31,074 nucleotides of DNA, taken from an uncultured Ruaniaceae bacterium (GTDB lineage Bacteria; Actinomycetota; Actinomycetes; Actinomycetales; Beutenbergiaceae). Shown piece by piece: positions 1 to 7,131 of this stretch. The stretch is taken from positions 1 to 31,074 of the forward strand of contig CALKWS010000330.1 in assembly GCA_938004115.1 (NCBI GenBank), in the 5' to 3' direction. Position numbers and translations under genes: made by a program. The notes beneath the pieces are model-generated. The model ran no database searches, was not told where the DNA came from, and worked only from the letters and a program-made list of their open reading frames with translations. The stretch's first letter is position 1. Each line of letters starts with the position of its first letter.

Positions 1-460
1 GGTGCCGACGTCGCTGTCCGAGGTCAGCCGCCGGGCCGGGGAGCCCGCCGCGGGGCGGCGGCCGCCTTGACCCGGGCGGCCGGACCCGGGCCTGCCGGAG
101 CCATTGCGGGCGGTGCCGGCTGACCTGGATCGGGCGGTGGCCTGGCCCGACGCCGGGCGGCGGGTTCCCGATCCGGTGCGGCCCGATGCACCGCGGGGCG
201 CGGACCGCCCGTCCGGGGTGCGCCGTGGTTCGCGGTTCGCGGCCGGAGTGGCGGGCGCACCGCGCCGGCTCCCGTTCGCACCGCCGGTGCTATGGGAACC
301 GCCGGTGCTACGGGAGGCGCCGGATGCGCCCCCGGGGCGCTGCGACGTCGTCCGCCGCCGCCCGGACCCGGCCGGGGGGTGATGATCGGTCATCACCAAC
401 CTCCATAATTTGTCTCAGCACCCGCACCGGCACCGCGGATGTGCACGCTCACCAGCAGGC
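1..460. other. GC-rich left margin without a convincing gene
   Basis: This stretch is extremely GC-rich in all three codon positions on both strands, so open frames are long by chance. A plus frame is open from base 2 to a TGA at 67-69 and could be the tail of a gene that lies outside the window. A second frame (TTG at 104 to TGA at 382) encodes only arginine/proline/alanine-rich sequence with no hydrophobic segment or motif. In related genomes a D-Ala-D-Ala carboxypeptidase gene often lies divergent from ppa, but no signal peptide or such domain is visible here. A short tandem motif (accgccggtgct twice near 280-310) is the only internal repeat seen. Confidence 0.4.
378..397. other. Perfect 8-bp hairpin (GGTGATGA/TCATCACC)
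   Basis: The arms GGTGATGA (378-385) and TCATCACC (390-397) are exact reverse complements around a 4-nt loop. The hairpin marks the switch from the GC-rich margin to a locally AT-richer stretch (ccataatttgt). It could terminate a transcript arriving from the left or be an operator upstream of ppa. The short T-run after it fits a terminator only weakly. Confidence 0.4.
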
Positions 461-470
461 TAGGCCACAC

Positions 471-476
471 TAGTGT
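471..476 (+). promoter_or_regulatory. Possible -10 box for ppa (TAGTGT)
   Basis: TAGTGT fits the actinobacterial TAnnnT -10 pattern and lies 33 nt upstream of the chosen ppa start. That would give a leader of about 26 nt carrying the AGGAG ribosome site. No clear -35 hexamer is present at 17-18 nt, so the call rests on the -10 alone. Confidence 0.35.
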
Positions 477-508
477 CAGATCACCTCAACGATTCAGGAG
501 AGCCGGCA

Positions 509-1018
509 GTGGAATTCGACGTCACTATCGAGATCCCCAAGGGGCACCGCAACAAGTACGAGGTCGACCACGAGACCGGACGGATCCGTTTGGACCGGAT
601 GCTGTTCACCTCCACCCGCTACCCCGACGACTACGGCTTCATCGAGGGCACCCTCGGTGAGGACGGCGACCCCCTGGACGCCCTGGTGCTACTGGAAGAG
701 CCCACCTTCCCCGGGTGCCTGATCCGCTGCCGGGCGCTGGGGATGTTCCGGATGCGCGATGAGGCCGGCGGGGACGACAAGGTGCTGTGCGTGCCCAAGG
801 CGGACCAGCGGGCCAGTTGGCGCAGCGACATCGACGACGTCTCGGAGTTCCACCGGCTGGAGATCCAGCACTTCTTCGAGGTGTACAAGGACCTGGAGCC
901 GGGCAAGTCGGTGGAGGGCGCCCACTGGGTGGGCCGGGAGGAAGCCGAGGCGGAGATCGCCCGGTCCTTCGAGCGGGCCCGCGAGGCCGGTCACGACCAC
1001 CCCGCGATCAAGGGCTGA
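509..1018 (+). CDS. ppa: Inorganic pyrophosphatase (family I, cytoplasmic)
   Basis: A soluble enzyme that hydrolyses pyrophosphate to two phosphates and so pulls nucleotide- and amino-acid-activating reactions forward. The 169-residue product matches actinobacterial family I pyrophosphatases along its length. It has the N-terminal FDVTIEIPKG strand, the substrate-site segments KYEVDHETG and DYGFI, the metal-binding DGDPLDALVL and DDKVLCVP, and the late HFFEVYKDLEPGK segment. I chose GTG at 509 because AGGAG at 496-500 sits 8 nt upstream and homologous proteins start at this strand. An in-frame ATG at 473 would add 12 unconserved residues. The gene is monocistronic and convergent with the NlpC/P60 gene, with an inverted repeat between them. 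Confidence 0.95.
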   Translation: MEFDVTIEIPKGHRNKYEVDHETGRIRLDRMLFTSTRYPDDYGFIEGTLGEDGDPLDALVLLEEPTFPGCLIRCRALGMFRMRDEAGGDDKVLCVPKADQRASWRSDIDDVSEFHRLEIQHFFEVYKDLEPGKSVEGAHWVGREEAEAEIARSFERAREAGHDHPAIKG

Positions 1019-1088
1019 GCCAGCCCCGTCGAGCGCCGAGTGCGCTGCGCCCGCCCTGGGCGCAGCGCGTGGCGAGGTCGTGCCTGCG

Positions 1089-1124
1089 GGTCGAGGTCGT
1101 GCGGTTGCGCCGTCGACCTCGACC
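1089..1124. terminator. Bidirectional terminator-like hairpin between ppa and NlpC/P60 gene
   Basis: The arms GGTCGAGGTCG (1089-1099) and CGACCTCGACC (1114-1124) are a perfect 11-bp inverted repeat with a 14-nt loop in the convergent intergenic gap. There is no T-run, which is usual for actinobacterial hairpin terminators. A further partial copy (CTCGACCTCGG) follows at about 1131-1141. Confidence 0.55.
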
Positions 1125-1157
1125 GTTCGGCTCGACCTCGGCTACCCCGGGGACCGG

Positions 1158-2639
1158 TCAGGGCCTGCCGGCACCGATCACGTTCGTCCACCACACCGGG
1201 ACCCGCTCCACCGTGGAGCCCGGCCGGGGCGCGTGCACCCGCATCCCGTTCCCGGCGTAGATCGACACGTGGTAGATCCCGCTCGCGGACCCGTTGTTGG
1301 AGTAGAACAGCAGGTCGCCGGGACGCAGGTTGTTCAACGAGACCCGCGTGGTAGCGGCGTACTGCTGCCGGGTGGTGCGCGGCAGGTTGATGCCCACGCT
1401 CCGGTACGCCTGTTGCGTCAGGCCCGAGCAGTCGAACCCGTGGGGACCGTTGCCGCCCCACACGTACGGTTTCCCGATCTGTTGCATCGCCCAGTTCAGC
1501 GCGCCCTGGTGGGAGCCGGTGCTCGGCGGTGCCGTCGGGGGGCTCGGGGACGGGCTCGGGCTGGGCGACGGCGACGGGCTCGGCGACGGCGACGGGCTCG
1601 GGCTGGGGCTGGGCGACGGCGACGGGCTCGGCGACGGCGACGGGCTCGGCGACGGCGACGGGCTGGGCGACGGCGACGGGCTGGGGCTGGGTGCCGATCC
1701 CGAATCCGACGACCCGCCCGAGGACGACTCACCTGACCCACCGGAACCGTTGGACCCGTTCGAGCCGGACTCACTGGACCCGCCGGAGCCGTTCGACCCG
1801 CTCGAACTGCCCGAACCATCGGAGTCGCCGGAGTCCCCCACGTGCGCCGGCACGGCCAGCGCTGCGGCGGCGGCAGCGTTCTCGCGCTCTCGACGCTGCT
1901 GCTCCAGGGCGTTCTGGCGCTCTTCCTCCAGCTCGTAGGAGGTCTGGCGCAACTCGGCCAGTTGCCCGATGAGCACGCCGCGTTGCTGCTGGGTGCTCTG
2001 CTGGATCTCCTCGGCCTCGGCCAGGGCCTGCTCGGCCTCACTGCGCCGAACCTCGAGTTCCTCGGCGGCCTGGGTCTTCTCCTCGACCGCCTCCTCGGCG
2101 CGCATGTGCATCATCGCGGCGACGATCTCCGCGGCATCCAGGCGCTGGAAGGCCTCGTCGGCTCCGCTGCCCAGCCGCTCGAACGTGGCCGCCCGGTAGA
2201 GCATGTCCCCCACGCCGTTGGCGGTGACGAACATCTCCAGGTGCCCCAAGCCGGCGTTGTCCCGGTAGGCCGCGGTGGCCAACCGGGCGACCTCCGCGCT
2301 GGCCTCCAGCAGTTCGGCGTCCGCACGTTCCGCGTCGGCAGCGGCCGTCTCGGCTTCGGCTTCGGCCTGCTCCAGGTCGACGACGGCCTGGTTGTAGGCG
2401 TCGGTGGCGATCGCGGCATCCTGCTGGGCTACTTCGACGTCCGCGGCGTTGGCTGCCAGTTGCACCTCGAGTCGAGCGATCTGCCCGGCGGCGTCATCGA
2501 CCTGTTGCCAGGAGCGCTCGATCTCCTCCTCGCTCGGCATCTGGGGACTAGCGGCCGCGGCACCGACGCTGGCCGCACTGGCCAGGAGGAACGCGGAGAC
2601 GAAAGCAACACCTCGACGTGAATGCCGCGTTGGTTCCAT
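1158..2639 (-). CDS. Secreted coiled-coil NlpC/P60 peptidoglycan endopeptidase
   Basis: A likely D,L-endopeptidase that cuts peptide stems of peptidoglycan outside the membrane, as RipA-type enzymes do at the septum. The 493-residue product starts with an Arg-containing n-region and a hydrophobic signal peptide ending near AAAAS (about residue 31). A long Glu/Ala/Gln-rich coiled coil follows (about 37-260), then a Ser/Gly-rich stretch (about 268-316), an uninterrupted Pro-Ser dipeptide tract (317-367) and a C-terminal NlpC/P60 domain (about 376-493). The catalytic set is visible: Cys404 in FDCSGL, His457 in YHVSIYAG, and His469 in VHAPRPG. ATG at 2639 has GGAG 4 nt upstream. The coiled coil probably restrains or positions the catalytic domain; that role is inferred from RipA-like relatives. 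Confidence 0.9.
   Translation of the reverse strand: MEPTRHSRRGVAFVSAFLLASAASVGAAAASPQMPSEEEIERSWQQVDDAAGQIARLEVQLAANAADVEVAQQDAAIATDAYNQAVVDLEQAEAEAETAAADAERADAELLEASAEVARLATAAYRDNAGLGHLEMFVTANGVGDMLYRAATFERLGSGADEAFQRLDAAEIVAAMMHMRAEEAVEEKTQAAEELEVRRSEAEQALAEAEEIQQSTQQQRGVLIGQLAELRQTSYELEEERQNALEQQRRERENAAAAAALAVPAHVGDSGDSDGSGSSSGSNGSGGSSESGSNGSNGSGGSGESSSGGSSDSGSAPSPSPSPSPSPSPSPSPSPSPSPSPSPSPSPSPSPSPSPSPSPSPSPSPSPPTAPPSTGSHQGALNWAMQQIGKPYVWGGNGPHGFDCSGLTQQAYRSVGINLPRTTRQQYAATTRVSLNNLRPGDLLFYSNNGSASGIYHVSIYAGNGMRVHAPRPGSTVERVPVWWTNVIGAGRP
1539..1691 (-). repeat. Pro-Ser dipeptide-coding tract
   Basis: These 153 bases inside the NlpC/P60 gene encode proline followed by 25 Ser-Pro pairs. They use a small set of codons, so short GC-rich units recur at the DNA level. 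The tract forms a stiff linker between the Ser/Gly region and the catalytic domain and is a likely site of length variation by slippage. Confidence 0.9.
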
Positions 2640-2667
2640 TCCACTCCATCCCCGAATACCAGTTGTC

Positions 2668-2706
2668 GTGAGGCGCGGCGTGTCGCGTTGACCTACCGCG
2701 CCTCAC
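2668..2706 (-). promoter_or_regulatory. 11-bp inverted repeat ahead of NlpC/P60 gene
   Basis: GTGAGGCGCGG (2668-2678) and CCGCGCCTCAC (2696-2706) are perfect reverse complements separated by 17 nt. The repeat begins 29 bp upstream of the start codon and abuts the predicted -10 box. It could be a leader hairpin or an operator straddling the transcription start; the sequence does not decide between them. Confidence 0.5.
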
Positions 2707-2736
2707 ACCGTAGTGCACCGTGCGCCACTTTGTGAA
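2707..2736 (-). promoter_or_regulatory. Predicted promoter of NlpC/P60 gene, with CRP-like half site
   Basis: Read on the minus strand, TTCACA (2736-2731) and TACGGT (2712-2707) are 18 nt apart and resemble -35 and -10 boxes. The -35 overlaps a TGTGA-N6-TCATC element (2731-2746, plus-strand reading) that half-matches the CRP/GlxR palindrome. More TCACA half sites follow at about 2752-2765. CRP control of resuscitation and cell-wall hydrolase genes is known in other actinobacteria; here it is inference. Confidence 0.45.
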
Positions 2737-2814
2737 CACTTTCATCGGCATTCACATTTGTCACATTGGTCTCAATGGCCACAATAGATGTTCGCGCCTC
2801 GGCTCGCGCCCGAA

Positions 2815-2881
2815 CGGACCGCGGACCAGACGCCGGGATGGAAGCGGGCGGGACGCCCGGATGAAGGACGGACCGCGGACC
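2815..2881. repeat. 13-bp direct repeat upstream of metY
   Basis: CGGACCGCGGACC occurs at 2815-2827 and again at 2869-2881, with a period of 54 bp, in the 504-bp gap between the divergent NlpC/P60 and metY genes. Both copies are upstream of the predicted metY promoter. No function is assigned. Confidence 0.5.
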
Positions 2882-2923
2882 TGCGCCTGACGCCGGAGGG
2901 CGCTGTCCGGATGGCGAGACGCT

Positions 2924-2953
2924 TTGTCCATCCCACAGGTTGCGGCTTATGGT
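2924..2953 (+). promoter_or_regulatory. Predicted metY-metX promoter
   Basis: TTGTCC (2924-2929) and TATGGT (2948-2953) are separated by 18 nt, a reasonable sigma-70-type promoter. Transcription would start near 2960, giving an unusually long leader of about 184 nt before metY. Confidence 0.5.
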
Positions 2954-2959
2954 GATCCC

Positions 2960-3143
2960 ATGTTCGGTCGAATGTGCACCTCAGTCGCGCATTCGGCCTG
3001 CCATGAATCAGCCTGATGCGGCGTCGCGCCCTTCCTACGCGCTACCCGCTGCCGGCCAGATGCGCCCCCCGACCCAGGGATGACCGGATCGGTCGCGCAC
3101 GGCTGGCCCGCTCATCCCTCCCACCACCACAGGAGAGAAACCG
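2960..3143 (+). promoter_or_regulatory. Long metY leader with hairpin before the ribosome site
   Basis: The presumed leader carries an 8-bp stem, AGGGATGA (3076-3083) with TCATCCCT (3112-3119), whose right arm ends 11 nt before the AGGAGAG ribosome site (3131-3137). Long leaders before methionine genes are often S-adenosylmethionine sensors. I do not see the conserved core of SAM-I or SAM-IV classes, so the leader is reported as structured but unassigned. Confidence 0.35.
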
Positions 3144-4493
3144 ATGAGCGAGAACTGGAACTTCGAAACCCGTCAGATCCACGCCGGTCAGACGCCGGAT
3201 GCCGCCACTGGCTCCCGCGCGCTGCCGATCTACCAGACCACGTCCTACGTGTTCCAGGACACCGACCAGGCGGCCAACCGCTTCGGGCTGGCCGAACTCG
3301 GCCCGATCTACACCCGGATCACCAACCCCACCACCGAGGCGGTCGAGGACCGTATCGCCTCCCTGGAAGGCGGCGTGGGCGCCCTGCTGGTCGCCTCCGG
3401 GCAGGCCGCGGAGACCCTGGCGATCCTCAACATCGCCGAGGCCGGCGACCACGTCGTCTCCAGCGCCAGCCTGTACGGCGGCACCTACAACCTGCTCAAG
3501 CACACCCTGCCCAAGTACGGCATCACCGTCACCTTCGTCGAGGACGCCACCAACCCCGATGAGTGGCGCAGCGCGGTGCAGGAGAACACCAAGCTCTTCT
3601 TCGGCGAGTCGATCCCCAACCCCAAGGGCGACGTCCTGGACATCGAGACCGTCGCCGGCATCGCCCATGAGGTGGGCGTGCCGCTGGTGGTGGACAACAC
3701 CGTGGGCACCCCCTACCTGGTCCGGCCGCTGGAGTGGGGCGCCGACGTCGTGGTGCACTCGGCCACCAAGTACCTGGGCGGGCACGGCACCACCATCGCC
3801 GGGGTGATCGTCGACGGCGGGTCCTTCGACTACGCCCAGTACCCCGAGCGGTTCCCCAACTACAACCAGCCCGACCCGAGCTACCACGGCCTGGTCTACG
3901 CCCGCGACCTGGGCGTGGGCGGCAAGTTCGGGGTGAACCTGTCCTTCATCCTCAAGGCGCGGGTGCAGCTCCTGCGCGACCTGGGCCCGGCGGCCTCCCC
4001 GTTCAACGCCTTCCTCATCGCCCAGGGACTGGAGACCCTGTCCCTGCGGGTGGAGCGACACGTGGAGAACACCCACAAGGTCGCCGAGTACCTGAGCAGC
4101 CAGGACCAGGTGGAGCGCATCCACTGGGCCTCCCTGCCCACCAGCCCGTACTACGAGCTGGCCCAGAAGTACACCCCCGCCGGCGCCGGCGCGGTGATCT
4201 CCTTCGACATCGCCGGCGGCCTGGAAGCCGGCAAGGCATTCGTGGATGCCCTGGAGTTGCACTCCCTGGTGGCCAACATCGGCGACGTACGCTCCCTGGT
4301 GATCCACCCGGCCTCCACCACCCACTCCCAGCTGACCCCCGAGCAGCAGGCCGCCAGCGCCGTGGGCCCGGGCCTGGTGCGCCTGGCGGTGGGCCTGGAA
4401 CACATCGATGACATCCTGGCCGACCTGGACAAGGGGTTCGCCGCCGCGGCCCAGGCACCTCAGGCGGTCGGCGCGACGACGGGGGACGCATGA
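3144..4493 (+). CDS. metY: O-acetylhomoserine sulfhydrylase (MetY)
   Basis: A cytoplasmic PLP enzyme of the Cys/Met-metabolism family that joins sulfide to O-acetylhomoserine to give homocysteine and acetate. The 449-residue product has the family hallmarks: IYTRITNPTT near 56-64, SGQAAE near 85-90, YGGTYNLL near 111-118, VVDNTVGTPYL near 182-192, and the Schiff-base lysine Lys209 in SATKYLGGHG. The C-terminal SLVIHPASTTHSQL segment binds the substrate carboxylate. The length is typical for MetY and longer than cystathionine gamma-synthase (about 380), which argues for this assignment. AGGAGAG lies 6 nt before ATG. Its TGA overlaps the metX start (ATGA), so the two genes are translationally coupled. 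Confidence 0.95.
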   Translation: MSENWNFETRQIHAGQTPDAATGSRALPIYQTTSYVFQDTDQAANRFGLAELGPIYTRITNPTTEAVEDRIASLEGGVGALLVASGQAAETLAILNIAEAGDHVVSSASLYGGTYNLLKHTLPKYGITVTFVEDATNPDEWRSAVQENTKLFFGESIPNPKGDVLDIETVAGIAHEVGVPLVVDNTVGTPYLVRPLEWGADVVVHSATKYLGGHGTTIAGVIVDGGSFDYAQYPERFPNYNQPDPSYHGLVYARDLGVGGKFGVNLSFILKARVQLLRDLGPAASPFNAFLIAQGLETLSLRVERHVENTHKVAEYLSSQDQVERIHWASLPTSPYYELAQKYTPAGAGAVISFDIAGGLEAGKAFVDALELHSLVANIGDVRSLVIHPASTTHSQLTPEQQAASAVGPGLVRLAVGLEHIDDILADLDKGFAAAAQAPQAVGATTGDA

Positions 4494-5728
4494 GGCCCGC
4501 CCATCCGGAGGAACTGACCCCTGGTTCCACACCTGCCTCCGCCGCTACGCCCGGGGCGCCGACGCGCCCCGGGCGCGTGCGCCGTCGTCCGTTGACCGGG
4601 CCGGTGCCCGCCACCGGCGCCTGGCGCGAGGGCGACCCGGTGGGCCGGCGACGTTTCGCCGACCTCGGTCCGCTGCACCTGGAGGCCGGCGGCCGACTGC
4701 CGCACGTGCGCCTGGCCTACGAGACCTGGGGAACGCTCAACGCTGCCGGGGACAACGCCATCCTCATCCTGCACGCGCTCACCGGGGACTCCCACGTCAC
4801 CGGCGAGGCCGGACCCGGCCACCCCACCGAGGGGTGGTGGTCCGGCCTGGTGGGCCCCGGTAAGGCGATCGACACCGACCGCTACTTCGTGGTCGCCCCC
4901 AACGTGCTGGGCGGTTGTCAAGGTTCCACCGGGCCCTCCAGCAGCGCCCCCGACGGCACCCCGTGGGGCAGCCGGTTCCCGTACCTGACCGTGCGGGACC
5001 AGGTGGCCGCGGAGATCGAACTGGCCGACCACCTGGGCATCGGCACCTGGGCCGCGGTGGTCGGCGGTTCGGTGGGCGGGCACCGGGTGCTGGAGTGGGC
5101 GGTCAGCGCCCCCGGGAGGGTGGGCCGGGTGGCGGCGATCGCCACCAGCGCCCAGACCTCCGGGGACCAGATCGCCTGGGCCCATGCCCAACTCCAGGCG
5201 ATCCGGTCCGACCCGCGCTACCGCGGCGGGGACTACTACCAGGCGGCCGACGACGACGGCCCGCACCTCGGCCTGGGCGTGGCCCGGCAGATCGCGCACA
5301 CCACCTACCGCAGCGCCAAGGAACTGGACCAGCGCTTCGGGCGCATCCCCCAGGGCGGGGAGGAACCGATCGGCCGCAACGGACGGTTCGCGGTGCAGTC
5401 CTACCTGGACCACCATGCGGGCAAACTCGCCCGGCGCTTCGATGCCAACTCCTACGTGACGCTGACCGACTCGATGCTCACCCACGACCTGGGCCGCGAT
5501 CGCGGCGGGGTGACGTCGGCGCTGGCGGAGATCACCGCCCCCACATTAGCCGTGGCCGTGGATTCCGACCGGTTGTTCCTTCCGGAGCAGTCGGTGCGCA
5601 TCGCCGAGGGGGTACGCGACGGCACCTTCCGGATGATCGACTCCGACCACGGCCACGACGGGTTCCTGATCGAGACCGAGCAGCTCGGCCGGCACATCAC
5701 CGAATTGCTCGAGCGCCCCGCGGCCTAG
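4490..5728 (+). CDS. metX: Homoserine O-acetyltransferase (MetX)
   Basis: Transfers acetyl from acetyl-CoA to homoserine, making the substrate used by MetY encoded just upstream. It has the alpha/beta-hydrolase fold. Visible parts are LAYETWGTLN (76-85), the oxyanion segment HALTGDSH (95-102), NVLGGCQGSTGP (138-149), nucleophile Ser194 in GGSVGG, an aspartate in VDSDRLF (Asp360 likely) and His389 in HGHDGFL. The nucleophile elbow usually reads GGSMGG or SSMGG, so valine here is a mild variant. The first 45 or so residues are Pro/Arg/Ala-rich and not conserved. The ATGA overlap favours the start at 4490, although GTG codons at residues 30 and 39 are possible. Transferase rather than lipase function follows from the whole-length match and operon context. 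Confidence 0.94.
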   Translation: MRPAHPEELTPGSTPASAATPGAPTRPGRVRRRPLTGPVPATGAWREGDPVGRRRFADLGPLHLEAGGRLPHVRLAYETWGTLNAAGDNAILILHALTGDSHVTGEAGPGHPTEGWWSGLVGPGKAIDTDRYFVVAPNVLGGCQGSTGPSSSAPDGTPWGSRFPYLTVRDQVAAEIELADHLGIGTWAAVVGGSVGGHRVLEWAVSAPGRVGRVAAIATSAQTSGDQIAWAHAQLQAIRSDPRYRGGDYYQAADDDGPHLGLGVARQIAHTTYRSAKELDQRFGRIPQGGEEPIGRNGRFAVQSYLDHHAGKLARRFDANSYVTLTDSMLTHDLGRDRGGVTSALAEITAPTLAVAVDSDRLFLPEQSVRIAEGVRDGTFRMIDSDHGHDGFLIETEQLGRHITELLERPAA

Positions 5729-5743
5729 TACGGGGGTGCACCG

Positions 5744-5769
5744 CGGGGCGGGCGGGGGTGGGCGCCCCG
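5744..5769. terminator. Terminator-like hairpin after metX
   Basis: CGGGGCG (5744-5750) and CGCCCCG (5763-5769) form a perfect 7-bp stem with a 12-nt loop in the convergent gap between metX and the next minus-strand gene. There is no T-run. Confidence 0.35.
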
Positions 5770-5778
5770 TTCGGCGTC

Positions 5779-5827
5779 AGTTCTGCACCCGGGCTAGTTC
5801 TGCACCCGGGGCTAGTTCTGCACCCGG
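5779..5827. repeat. Three tandem 17-18 bp repeats at a gene's stop codon
   Basis: The unit AGTTCTGCACCCGGGCT occurs at 5779-5795, with one extra G at 5796-5813, and partly at 5814-5827. The third copy contains the last codons and stop (CTA at 5812-5814, TAG on the minus strand) of the minus-strand gene. The other two lie just downstream, so the end of the gene has been tandemly duplicated. Confidence 0.85.
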
Positions 5828-6987
5828 CGGCGGGTGGTCGACCCGTTGCGTGCGACCCGTCGACGCTCGCGGTGGCGTAAGGCCTCTGCCCGCGCCTCGG
5901 CCAGCGGGAACTGGCCGTCGGTGAACCGCCACATCAGCCACGGATCGGGGTGATCGGCACCGATGAGTTCCACGCACGCGCGCCGCAGATCGCTATACCG
6001 GGTGCCGTCCGGCAGCACGATCTCCCCGGCGCTGTGCAACGTGGCCCGGTGGCGGACCTCGTTGTGGTGCAACTCGATCGCCGCGGGTGCTTGCACCAGG
6101 GCCGCGACCAACCCCAGGGCCTCCCGGTCATCCGGTTCGGCAAGGCCATCGGGGGCAGCGGGAGTGGCAGCCGTGACGGCGTCGGGCGCGGCCGCACGAC
6201 GGGCCCGCGGGCGTCGTTGTTCCGCCGGTCGACGTGCATCCTCGGCCGCGCTCCGCGCATCGCCGGCCGGCCGCGGTGCGGCCGCGGACTTCTCTGCCTC
6301 CCCCGGCTGGCGCCGTCCTTCCACCGGTGGTGAGGCGTCTCCCGCCGAGGGCTGTGGCGCACTGCCCCCTCGGCTCCGGCGTTCTTCCGGCGCGGTCGCT
6401 GCAAGCGGCGCAGCGGCGCTTGCCGCCGGGGTGGTCGCATCCGCGCGGTGCGGCACGGTCGCCGCATCGAGCGGGTCCAGGTCGAGCAGGTACTTGCCGC
6501 GGCGACCCCGGCGGACCCGGGCCTGCACGATCCGCACCTGCTCCAGGAGCGGCATCGACCAGGCCACTTCCTCCGAGACGGTTCCGGTCACCACGGTCAG
6601 CGCGGCGCCGTGCACCGCCGACCCGGAGGCGCTTTCCCGGAAGGCGTTCCAGTCCCGGCGGAACGCTGCCGCACCCCGCGGGTACCGCCGGGCCACCTGC
6701 GCCCAGGACGCCACCCGGGCACGACCCGCCCGGGCGATCAGTTCGGCCAGGGTGACCAGGTCCAGGCGGGGCAGCACCGCGGCGGTGCACACCTCGCCCT
6801 CGGCGCTCATCGCGGTCAGCAGGGGCGGTCGGTCAGCGTCCCATGCGACAGCGAAGGCGGGGGTGTCGGTCAGTTCCAACACCTGGGGCCGCACCAGTGC
6901 ACACCATTCCTCGCCGAAACCATCCGGCACGTCGTCCTGGTGCACCACCGGCTCGAGGCCACCCGGACCGAGCATGTAGGTAGGCAT
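5812..6987 (-). CDS. Unrecognised protein with RAMA-like C-terminal domain
   Basis: I do not recognise the full 391-residue protein. Three parts are visible. An N-terminal globular region (about 1-165) is rich in tryptophan and arginine and includes RRDWNAFRES and a basic VRRGRRGKYLLDLDPLD segment. A low-complexity Ala/Pro/Glu/Arg linker covers about 170-295. A C-terminal domain (about 300-375) holds ATLHSAGEIVLPDGTRYSDL and a closing WLMWRF, which resembles the RAMA/DUF4357-type fold linked to DNA-modification systems. The similarity is by eye. ATG at 6987 precedes MPTYMLGPGG; an in-frame ATG at 7011 with a GGAG 10 nt upstream is an alternative. The 3' end carries tandem repeats. No methylase or restriction gene lies beside it. 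Confidence 0.6.
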   Translation of the reverse strand: MPTYMLGPGGLEPVVHQDDVPDGFGEEWCALVRPQVLELTDTPAFAVAWDADRPPLLTAMSAEGEVCTAAVLPRLDLVTLAELIARAGRARVASWAQVARRYPRGAAAFRRDWNAFRESASGSAVHGAALTVVTGTVSEEVAWSMPLLEQVRIVQARVRRGRRGKYLLDLDPLDAATVPHRADATTPAASAAAPLAATAPEERRSRGGSAPQPSAGDASPPVEGRRQPGEAEKSAAAPRPAGDARSAAEDARRPAEQRRPRARRAAAPDAVTAATPAAPDGLAEPDDREALGLVAALVQAPAAIELHHNEVRHRATLHSAGEIVLPDGTRYSDLRRACVELIGADHPDPWLMWRFTDGQFPLAEARAEALRHRERRRVARNGSTTRRRVQN

Positions 6988-7118
6988 CAATCGTCCGTCG
7001 GAGCAGTGCATGGATCGTTGACTCCATCGTGCCAGGTTCCTGCTCGCGGTGATGGCGCTTCGGTCGCCGATGCTCCGCCGGTGAGGTCGCGCGCGGACGC
7101 CGGGGCCACCCGCCCCAC

Positions 7119-7124
7119 TACGCT
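7119..7124 (+). promoter_or_regulatory. -10 box TACGCT, likely leaderless start
   Basis: TACGCT ends 7 nt before the ATG at 7132, which would place the transcription start on the start codon. There is no ribosome site, consistent with a leaderless message. Confidence 0.45.
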
Positions 7125-7131
7125 GGCGGGC

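Noticed and set aside
104..382. Open frame of 92 codons before ppa
   Set aside because: It has a TTG start, no ribosome site, only Arg/Pro/Ala-rich sequence and no codon-position bias like the real genes.
1330..1938. Plus-strand open frame with many Gly-Leu-Gly-Asp repeats opposite the NlpC/P60 gene
   Set aside because: It is the antisense reading of the Pro-Ser tract; the minus strand has a signal peptide, full catalytic motifs and a ribosome site.
2640..2960. ydaO-type c-di-AMP riboswitch upstream of the NlpC/P60 gene
   Set aside because: Such riboswitches precede many actinobacterial cell-wall hydrolase genes, but the predicted leader is too short and the conserved core is not visible on the minus strand.
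2960..3143. SAM-IV riboswitch before metY
   Set aside because: The conserved GGCAACC-type core and surrounding helices could not be found; the leader is reported only as structured.
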